This document shows positions 5,871 to 11,568 of a DNA stretch of 11,568 nucleotides, piece by piece. Made by a program: the position numbers and the translations under genes. Position 1 is the first letter of the stretch; every line of letters starts with the position of its first letter. Origin of the DNA: Nitrospina sp. (GTDB lineage Bacteria; Nitrospinota; Nitrospinia; Nitrospinales; VA-1). The stretch lies in contig DODH01000090.1 of NCBI GenBank assembly GCA_003545625.1, positions 1 to 11,568 of the forward strand, read 5' to 3'. The notes under the pieces are model-generated. The model searched no databases and had not been told where the DNA came from. It saw nothing but the letters and a program-made list of their open reading frames with translations.

Positions 5871-6524
5871 TTGAATAAAACACAATTAATGATATTAATG
5901 ACACCGGTCATTTTGTTTTCTCTTACGGTGCACGAATATTCCCACGGGAGAATGGCTTTACGGCTCGGTGATGACACCGCTCAGCGTCTTGGCAGACTTT
6001 CGTTTAATCCTCTACGGCACCTGGATATTCTTGGGGTGCTTTTTTTCTATTTTGTGGGCTTTGGCTGGGCTAAACCCGTACCCGTGGACCCGAGGAACTT
6101 CGAACATCCACGTCGAGATATGATGTATGTAGCTATTGCCGGGCCGCTCTCCAATATTGCTCTTGCTGTATGCTGTAGTTTTTTTATTCGTTTGATTTCC
6201 CCTGAGTTTTCTTATTTGTTTGTTATTTTGGCTTATGGTATATGGATCAATGTTGCTTTGGCGATCTTCAATATGCTGCCTATGTACCCTTTGGATGGGT
6301 CCAGCGTGCTGAAAGGAATGGTTTCTCAGAAAATCGCTGAAGGAATGACCAATCTGGACCGGTTCGGGGCTTTTCTGATTTTAGGGGTTTTTCTGCTGGA
6401 TCATTTTGCCCACACGGGGATTCTTGCAACCATTTTAATGTTACCCATCAATTATTCGGTACTTTTCCTGAGCCAGGAAACGTTTCCCATGATTATTGAA
6501 GTTTTAAGGGCGAGTTTTGCCTGA
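5871..6524 (+). CDS. site-2 protease family (M50) intramembrane metalloprotease
   Basis: Integral membrane zinc protease of the M50 family, minimal type without a PDZ domain (217 residues). The zinc motif HEYSH (His21, Glu22, His25) sits at the end of the first membrane segment, followed by the family hallmarks RLGDDTAQRLGRLSFNP (31-47) and GFGWAKPVPVDP (63-74). The third ligand is Asp142 in NMLPMYPLDG (134-143). About five or six hydrophobic segments are visible (roughly 5-20, 52-65, 86-108, 113-135, 165-178, 183-201). The natural substrate is unknown; relatives cut membrane-bound regulators or remnant peptides. The start is TTG, supported by AGAGG 8 nt upstream. This is the first gene of the rightward operon, ending 19 nt before trpS; relatives are often found beside trpS in other bacteria. 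Confidence 0.9.
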   Translation: MNKTQLMILMTPVILFSLTVHEYSHGRMALRLGDDTAQRLGRLSFNPLRHLDILGVLFFYFVGFGWAKPVPVDPRNFEHPRRDMMYVAIAGPLSNIALAVCCSFFIRLISPEFSYLFVILAYGIWINVALAIFNMLPMYPLDGSSVLKGMVSQKIAEGMTNLDRFGAFLILGVFLLDHFAHTGILATILMLPINYSVLFLSQETFPMIIEVLRASFA

Positions 6525-6543
6525 TTCGGATAGGTTAATATCT

Positions 6544-7533
6544 ATGAAAGCAAAAAGGATATTGAGCGGAATGCAGCCTTCAGGAAAACTGCATCTGGGG
6601 AACTATTTTGGAGCCCTCAAAAACTGGGTGAGTCTGCAGGATGAGTTCGAATGCTATTTTTTTGTTGCAGACTGGCATGCGCTCAGTTCCCTGTATGAAG
6701 ACCCCAGTCGCATTAAGGAGTATTCATTTGACTTGGCTGTTGACTGGTTGAGCGCCGGACTGGACCCGGATAAAAGCACGATATTTGTCCAGTCTGAAAT
6801 TCCCGAACACGCCGAGCTTCACATGATTCTCTCCATGATCGTGCCGGTACCCTGGCTGGAGCGAAATCCGACTTATAAGGAGAAGCGGGACGAAATTAAA
6901 AATGTAGATATAAATTCTTATGGGTTTTTGGGGTATCCTGTCCTCCAAACTGCGGATATTGTTTTATATAAAGCGGACTATGTTCCAGTTGGCATAGACC
7001 AGGCACCGCATCTTGAAATATCCCGGGAAATTGTCAGGCGGTTTCACAAGCTTTACAAAAAGAAAGTATTCATCGAACCTGAAGCAAAAATATCGGATAT
7101 TCCCAAGTTGAGCGGATTGGATGGAAGGAAAATGAGCAAGACCTATAATAACGCCATTTTTCTTTCTGATAGCGAAAAGGAGATCGGAAAAAAAGTTAAG
7201 TCAATGCTGACGGACCCGGCCCGTGCCCGGCGCGATGATCCAGGCAATCCTGACGTTTGCAACCTGTATCCGTTTCATAAAATCTATTCCCCGCAAACCA
7301 TGCAGGATGAAATAGATGCTGATTGCCGGACGGCAAAAATAGGCTGCGGGGACTGCAAAAAGATGCTTACACAAACGATGCTTGAAGGTATGAGGCCGAT
7401 GAGGGAGAAACGTGAGGCGATTCTCGCCCGACCCGGTGACGTAAAAGAAATCCTGCGGGAAGGCACTCTCAAGGCCCACGCTGTGGCCAAGCCTACCCTG
7501 GAGCAGGCGAAACAAGCGATGAAACTGACGTAG
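6544..7533 (+). CDS. trpS: tryptophanyl-tRNA synthetase
   Basis: Class I aminoacyl-tRNA synthetase that charges tRNA-Trp with tryptophan using ATP. From the chosen start, the protein begins MKAKRILSGMQPSGKLHLGNY, with the HIGH-equivalent HLGN at residues 17-20, the tryptophan-pocket region GYPVLQTADIVLY (about 130-142), VPVGIDQAPHLEI, and the KMSKS-equivalent KMSKT at 196-200. The C-terminal CGDCKKML segment is typical of many bacterial TrpS. The 329-residue length is normal. A TTG nine codons upstream (6517) overlaps the protease gene, but the ATG at 6544 has AGG (6532-6534) 9 nt upstream and gives the usual N-terminus, so I chose it. Second gene of the operon; ends 19 nt before ileS. Confidence 0.96.
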   Translation: MKAKRILSGMQPSGKLHLGNYFGALKNWVSLQDEFECYFFVADWHALSSLYEDPSRIKEYSFDLAVDWLSAGLDPDKSTIFVQSEIPEHAELHMILSMIVPVPWLERNPTYKEKRDEIKNVDINSYGFLGYPVLQTADIVLYKADYVPVGIDQAPHLEISREIVRRFHKLYKKKVFIEPEAKISDIPKLSGLDGRKMSKTYNNAIFLSDSEKEIGKKVKSMLTDPARARRDDPGNPDVCNLYPFHKIYSPQTMQDEIDADCRTAKIGCGDCKKMLTQTMLEGMRPMREKREAILARPGDVKEILREGTLKAHAVAKPTLEQAKQAMKLT

Positions 7534-7552
7534 GAGCTATTGTCTATATCTT

Positions 7553-10348
7553 ATGGAAATGAAAGACACACTTAATTTACCCAGCACAGATTTTCCGATG
7601 AAGGGCAACCTGACCCAGCGTGAGCCGGAAATGTTGGCCCGTTGGGAAGAGGAAAAGCTTTATGAAAAAATCCGCCAGTCCGCCAAGGGTAAACCCCAAT
7701 TTGTTTTTCATGATGGGCCGCCCTATGCCAACGGTCATATTCACATTGGTCATGCATTAAATAAACTCCTGAAAGATTTTATTGTCAAAATCATGAATAT
7801 GAAGGGGTTGGATGCGGGGTTTATACCCGGATGGGATTGCCATGGCCTTCCCATTGAACATCAGGTAGGTAAAAAGCTGAAAGAAAAAAAGCTGAGCCTG
7901 GAAAAATCAGAAATCCGTAAACGGTGCAGGGTTTACGCCCAGGAGTTTGTTGATGTTCAAAGAGAGGAGTTTAAAAGATTGGGGGTGTTGGCCGATTGGG
8001 AGAACCCTTATCTGACGATGGACTTTTCCTATGAAGCGACCATTGTGCGGGAGTTTGGTAAGTTTGTCGAAAAAGGACTGGTGTATAAAGGACTCAAGCC
8101 GGTCCATTGGTGTACTTCCTGCAAAACTGCTTTGGCTGAAGCCGAGGTGGAACATGACGAGCACACCTCGCCATCCATCTATGTTAAATTTCCGGTGCAG
8201 TCGGGAATTCCTCAGAGTGTGGGAGTGTTGAACTCACCATATATGGTTATCTGGACTACGACCCCCTGGACCCTCCCGGCCAATCTTGCTATTTGTCTGC
8301 ATCCCGATTTCATTTATGTTGCGGTTGCCCACGGGAATGATACCTATATTGTGGCTGAAGACCGGTTGTCGACGCTGGTATCCGAATGGGGACTGAAGGA
8401 TTATAAGATAATTGGATCTTGCAAAGGCGCAGACTGGGAGAATGCGGTTTGTCGTCATCCTTTCATTGATCGAGAATCTAAAGTCATCCTGGGTGAGCAT
8501 GTCACCTTGGAGCAAGGAACCGGCTGTGTCCATACTGCACCGGGGCACGGGCAGGATGACTATATCGTCGGCTTGAAATATGGTCTGGAACCTTACAACC
8601 CCGTCGATGACGGAGGTGTCTTTCGGTCGGATGTCAAACACTTCGGTGGTATGTTTGTCAGGAAAGCCAACCCGGAGATCATCGAAAAACTCAGGCAGGA
8701 TGGTTTTTTAATTCGCGATGGGAATATCAAACATTCCTATCCACATTGTTGGCGGTGTCACCAGCCCGTTATTTTCAGGGCAACGAACCAGTGGTTTATT
8801 TCAATGGATAAAACGGATTTGCGCAAAAATGCTCTGGATGGAATTGGCCGTACCAAGTGGATTCCGCAATGGGGCAGGGACCGGATTTACAGCATGATTG
8901 AAAACCGACCCGACTGGTGTGTTTCCCGGCAAAGGTCTTGGGGCGTTCCGATTACTTTATTGACCTGCAATGCCTGTGGAGATTTTATAAATTCTAGCGC
9001 TCTGTTCGATCAAATTGCTGAAGGGGTGGGAAAGTACGGGGCGGATTTCTGGTTCGATACTTCGCCTGAAGAACTATTGCCGGAAGGAACGGTTTGCCAA
9101 TGCGGAGGAAAAGAATTTTCCAAGGAGGACGATATTCTTGACGTTTGGTTTGATTCTGGCGTCAGCCATGTCGCGGTTATTGAAAAAAATCCTGAACTTA
9201 ACTGGCCAGCCGATCTTTATCTCGAAGGTAGTGACCAGCATCGGGGATGGTTTCACAGTTCATTACTGGAATCAATCGGGACAAGAGGCAAGGAGCCTTA
9301 TAAATCGGTACTGACACATGGTTATGTGGTGGACGGGAAGGGTAAAAAAATGTCCAAATCCGCAGGCAATGTGGTTGCTCCGCAAAAAATCATTGACCAA
9401 CATGGTGCGGAAATACTCCGCCTTTGGGTTGCATCTGAAAACTACCGTGAGGACATTCGTGTTTCCAATGAGATTTTAAAACGCCTTACAGAATCATATA
9501 GGAAAATCCGTAATACCTTGCGTTATCTGTTGGGGAACCTTCATGATTTCGATTGCAGGGAAGATCGGGTGCCTGTGAATGAGATGCTTGAACTAGACAG
9601 GTATATCCTTCATCGCTTTAATGTTTTGCGGGAGAAAATATTAACGGCTTATGAGAGCTATGAATTTCATGTATTTTATCATTCGTTCTCAAACTTTTGC
9701 ATTATCGAGTTGAGTGCGTTTTATCTGGATATCCTGAAGGATAGGTTATATACCCATCCGGCTAAATCCCTTGAACGGCGTTCGGGCCAAACCGCCCTAC
9801 ATATTCTTTTGATGGGAATGGTGAGGTTGATAGCTCCCATACTTAGCTTTACTGCTGAGGAAGTCTGGCATCATTTGCCTGAGAATAGCGTGGATGAAGA
9901 AAGTGTTCACATGTCCCAGTTTCCGGGTCCAGAGGACGCAGGTTTTGATGAAGACCTTGTGAAGAAATGGAAGTTTCTCGTTGAATTAAAAGGTGAGGTG
10001 AGCAAGGCCCTGGAAACCAGTAGAAGAGATAAGGTTATTGGTCATTCTTTAGATTCCATTGTCAAACTGGAATTGCCCGAAAAATACAAAGACATTATCA
10101 AAAGCTTTGAAGGCGAATTGAAATATCTCTTTATCGTTTCCAGGGTGGACCTGGTTGACAGCCTGGGTGCGGAGGGAAAAATATTTGAGAGTGATTCATT
10201 ACAAGGGGTAAAGGTTTTTTCGGAAATGCATCCCGGGAAAAAATGTGAACGGTGCTGGCATTATTTTGAGCCAGAAGCTAAGGAAGGAAATGCAAATGGT
10301 GAAATTTGCTCGCGTTGTGAGGATCACCTTCAGGCAGCAGGAGCTTGA
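7553..10348 (+). CDS. ileS: isoleucyl-tRNA synthetase
   Basis: Class I synthetase charging tRNA-Ile and editing mischarged valine. Visible in order: N-terminal KDTLNLPSTDFPMKGNL, PYANGHIHIGH with HIGH at 64-67, the CP1 editing domain with WTTTPWTLPANLA (about 232-244) and HTAPGHGQDDY (His327; Asp336 equals the conserved editing aspartate), WCVSRQRSWGVPI, GSDQHRGWFHSSLL, KMSKS at 599-603, the anticodon-binding helical domain, and a C-terminal zinc finger with Cys898, Cys901, Cys919 and Cys922. The 931-residue length and zinc finger mark the common bacterial type (IleS1). ATG at 7553 or 7559 could start translation. The only Shine-Dalgarno-like AGGAG (7532-7536, on the trpS stop) is 16 nt or more away, so initiation may depend on coupling. 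The stop overlaps or adjoins the lspA start. Confidence 0.97.
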   Translation: MEMKDTLNLPSTDFPMKGNLTQREPEMLARWEEEKLYEKIRQSAKGKPQFVFHDGPPYANGHIHIGHALNKLLKDFIVKIMNMKGLDAGFIPGWDCHGLPIEHQVGKKLKEKKLSLEKSEIRKRCRVYAQEFVDVQREEFKRLGVLADWENPYLTMDFSYEATIVREFGKFVEKGLVYKGLKPVHWCTSCKTALAEAEVEHDEHTSPSIYVKFPVQSGIPQSVGVLNSPYMVIWTTTPWTLPANLAICLHPDFIYVAVAHGNDTYIVAEDRLSTLVSEWGLKDYKIIGSCKGADWENAVCRHPFIDRESKVILGEHVTLEQGTGCVHTAPGHGQDDYIVGLKYGLEPYNPVDDGGVFRSDVKHFGGMFVRKANPEIIEKLRQDGFLIRDGNIKHSYPHCWRCHQPVIFRATNQWFISMDKTDLRKNALDGIGRTKWIPQWGRDRIYSMIENRPDWCVSRQRSWGVPITLLTCNACGDFINSSALFDQIAEGVGKYGADFWFDTSPEELLPEGTVCQCGGKEFSKEDDILDVWFDSGVSHVAVIEKNPELNWPADLYLEGSDQHRGWFHSSLLESIGTRGKEPYKSVLTHGYVVDGKGKKMSKSAGNVVAPQKIIDQHGAEILRLWVASENYREDIRVSNEILKRLTESYRKIRNTLRYLLGNLHDFDCREDRVPVNEMLELDRYILHRFNVLREKILTAYESYEFHVFYHSFSNFCIIELSAFYLDILKDRLYTHPAKSLERRSGQTALHILLMGMVRLIAPILSFTAEEVWHHLPENSVDEESVHMSQFPGPEDAGFDEDLVKKWKFLVELKGEVSKALETSRRDKVIGHSLDSIVKLELPEKYKDIIKSFEGELKYLFIVSRVDLVDSLGAEGKIFESDSLQGVKVFSEMHPGKKCERCWHYFEPEAKEGNANGEICSRCEDHLQAAGA
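10339..10343 (+). promoter_or_regulatory. ribosome binding site deciding the lspA start
   Basis: AGGAG inside the end of ileS is only 1 nt from the TTG at 10345 but 10 nt from the TTG at 10354. The second TTG is therefore the better initiation codon. Confidence 0.5.
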
Positions 10349-10353
10349 GTGGT

Positions 10354-10851
10354 TTGAGAAATAAATATTTTCTTCTATTTGTTGTTTCCGGGGTCTTGAT
10401 CGTGATGGATCAATACACCAAATTCATGGTTACGCTTCATGTTCCCCTCAATTATTCGGTGGAGGTGATTGAAGGCCTTTTCAATCTAACCCATATTCGA
10501 AATTCCGGGGTGGCGTTTGGGCTGTTTGCAGACCAGCAATCCGAATATAAAGCCTTGATATTTATAGTTATTTCTACTATCGCGATTTTGGCGATCCTTA
10601 TAATTTTTCATCAGAACCCTAAAGAAAAAAAACTGGTGCAAACCGGATTAATTTTGATATTTAGTGGCGCGATTGGCAACCTTATTGATAGGACCCTTCA
10701 TGGGGAAGTGATCGACTTCTTTGATTTTGTCATCAACGGGCATCACTTTCCGGCTTTTAATATTGCGGATTCCTGCATAACCATTGGCGTAGCCTTAATG
10801 GTGGTGGACTTGTTTAGCGGGAAATTGCCACCTGATTCCTCATCTGTTTGA
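10354..10851 (+). CDS. lspA: lipoprotein signal peptidase (signal peptidase II)
   Basis: Inner-membrane aspartyl protease (family A8) that removes the signal peptide from prolipoproteins after lipidation. From the chosen start (165 residues) the sequence shows a first membrane segment ending in MDQYTK, the conserved RNSGVAFGLF loop, a second segment, GAIGNLIDR followed by EVIDFFDF with catalytic Asp121, and FNIADSCITIG with catalytic Asp139, then the last membrane segment. All five conserved regions are present. The start is either TTG 10345, overlapping the ileS stop as TTGA, or TTG 10354, which has AGGAG 10 nt upstream and gives the usual M-R-N-K-Y N-terminus; no ATG or GTG fits. The ileS-lspA pairing is common in bacteria. 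Its product implies lipoproteins in the envelope. Confidence 0.95.
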   Translation: MRNKYFLLFVVSGVLIVMDQYTKFMVTLHVPLNYSVEVIEGLFNLTHIRNSGVAFGLFADQQSEYKALIFIVISTIAILAILIIFHQNPKEKKLVQTGLILIFSGAIGNLIDRTLHGEVIDFFDFVINGHHFPAFNIADSCITIGVALMVVDLFSGKLPPDSSSV

Positions 10852-10873
10852 TTCCTTTTTAATTTTTCTTTCC

Positions 10874-11200
10874 ATGCCTAGAAAACCCTTAAAACTAGTG
10901 ATGATTCGTAGAGGCGAAACCAAAGTCACCAACGTATCCTCGCAAAACCTGATCACCTTCATTAGGCGAAAAGTTTTACTTGGAACCGATGAACTTTCCG
11001 GGGATGGTAAAAACTGGATTCGGGTTGACCGGCATTATCAGCTACGAAAATATTTTCCGAGTGATGAAGAGGGGCCGGCAACAATGGAGTTAGCGGGTAA
11101 ACCCAAACCTGGGGATTATATCGAGGTAGGTGAATTAAGTCCCGATCATAAAGGAAATCTTGAGGAAGTGGCAGATCTTTTGAAGGATATAAATGGATGA
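10874..11200 (+). CDS. small hypothetical protein with a GYF_2/DUF4339-like domain
   Basis: A soluble 108-residue protein with no signal peptide. Residues about 7-61 (LVMIRRGETKVTNVSSQNL through SGDGKNWIRVDRHYQLRKYF) have the pattern of the small GYF_2/DUF4339-type domain: a leading strand, a segment like 'leeL..li..g.l...d.vs.dg..W..l' and a closing 'L..yF'. Such domains usually occur in larger regulatory or membrane proteins and are thought to bind peptides; here it stands nearly alone with a short tail (62-108) that ends in a predicted helix. The gene starts 22 nt after lspA and is probably the last of the operon. The sequence before its ATG is pyrimidine-rich with no Shine-Dalgarno, so expression may rely on coupling. 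The domain match is pattern recognition only and the function is unknown. Confidence 0.7.
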   Translation: MPRKPLKLVMIRRGETKVTNVSSQNLITFIRRKVLLGTDELSGDGKNWIRVDRHYQLRKYFPSDEEGPATMELAGKPKPGDYIEVGELSPDHKGNLEEVADLLKDING

Positions 11201-11216
11201 CGGGTTTTGGCGCTTT

Positions 11217-11525
11217 TTAGATTTGAAAGTTTGTGGCTGTCAAAATGTATTCTTTAAACTCAAGAGGGTCGATGGTTTCGGGGTATACGACGTTAACAAA
11301 ATGTTCTGCTGCTTTGGAAGAACGATGTAAGGTCAGAGCTACGTCACCTTTGAATACCATTATATGTAAAAAGGCATACGGATTTAGTATTTCCTGTTGT
11401 GCCATATAAAAAAGTGTTTCCTTCTCATTTTCTTTAACATGGTCTACCAGGAGTTGAATCGCTTTTTTGCAACGGTCTACAGCATGGGGCCGGACCTGAT
11501 AGCGGGCAGTCATTAGGATGGGCAT
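11217..11525 (-). CDS. antibiotic biosynthesis monooxygenase (ABM/YgiN) family protein
   Basis: A 102-residue protein with the size and pattern of the ABM domain, a dimeric alpha-beta ferredoxin-like fold that includes the quinol monooxygenase YgiN and haem-degrading enzymes. The first strand is PILMTARYQVRP, followed by a helix (about 15-35), the strand TLFYMAQQEI, then FLHIMVFKGDVALTLHRSSKAAEHF (52-76), where the H-x7-HF spacing (His67, His75, Phe76) is usual for the family. No cofactor motif is diagnostic, so the substrate cannot be assigned. The ATG at 11525 has AAGGA 7 nt upstream. The gene converges on the rightward operon with only 16 nt between stop codons, and no clear terminator hairpin is visible there. 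Its promoter lies at or beyond the window edge. Confidence 0.75.
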   Translation of the reverse strand: MPILMTARYQVRPHAVDRCKKAIQLLVDHVKENEKETLFYMAQQEILNPYAFLHIMVFKGDVALTLHRSSKAAEHFVNVVYPETIDPLEFKEYILTATNFQI

Positions 11526-11532
11526 AAAAAGT

Positions 11533-11537
11533 TCCTT
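11533..11537 (-). promoter_or_regulatory. strong ribosome binding site of the ABM-family gene
   Basis: On the minus strand AAGGA lies 7 nt before the ATG at 11525. It selects this ATG over the in-frame ATG four codons later (MPILM). Confidence 0.6.
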
Positions 11538-11568
11538 AAATATTGTGAAGGCGCCTCTAAAAATTGCG

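Noticed and set aside
6517..6543. TTG start for trpS nine codons upstream
   Set aside because: It would overlap the protease gene, and the ATG at 6544 has a better-placed AGG and gives the standard TrpS N-terminus.
1..11568. CRISPR array, transposon, prophage or tRNA gene
   Set aside because: No regularly spaced repeats, transposase or integrase motifs, terminal repeats or cloverleaf-like sequences were seen on either strand.

Overview
This window is a chromosomal, mostly housekeeping segment of a Gram-negative bacterium. The lipopolysaccharide-core-type glycosyltransferase and the lipoprotein signal peptidase imply an outer membrane. The MinD/ParA-like ATPase with a helical insert, the site-2-protease/trpS/ileS/lspA grouping and the moderately AT-rich bases recall deltaproteobacteria-like or Nitrospinota-like lineages. 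That placement is an inference from gene style, not a proven assignment. I see no rRNA, tRNA, CRISPR array, transposase, integrase or phage gene.

Layout. A leftward block (positions 4536 down to 85) holds, in transcription order: a highly acidic single-pass membrane protein; a MinD/ParA-like deviant-Walker ATPase 38 nt downstream; then, after a 122-nt gap with a possible promoter, a class II tRNA nucleotidyltransferase (cca) whose stop overlaps the start of an alpha/beta-hydrolase esterase. A 319-nt divergent intergenic region (4537-4855) carries a good extended -10 for the rightward gene, a weaker one for the leftward gene, and two sets of inverted repeats. Rightward, a stand-alone family 2 glycosyltransferase (4856-5596) is followed about 150 nt later by an intrinsic terminator (5749-5777). 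A tight rightward operon then runs from 5871 to 11200: M50 site-2 protease, trpS, ileS, lspA and a small protein with a GYF-like N-terminal domain. It meets a leftward antibiotic-biosynthesis-monooxygenase-like gene (11217-11525) tail to tail.

How the genes fit together. The rightward operon joins two aminoacyl-tRNA synthetases with two intramembrane proteases, so it serves protein synthesis and envelope protein processing. cca adds to the tRNA theme on the other strand. The least explained part is the acidic membrane protein with its adjacent MinD/ParA-like ATPase. Its architecture (short N-terminal part, one membrane segment, long acidic cytoplasmic tail with a repeated motif) resembles in outline the polar landmark proteins HubP/FimV that recruit ParA/MinD/FlhG-type ATPases. 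This pair is the best candidate for an undescribed system here, possibly for cell polarity or positioning.
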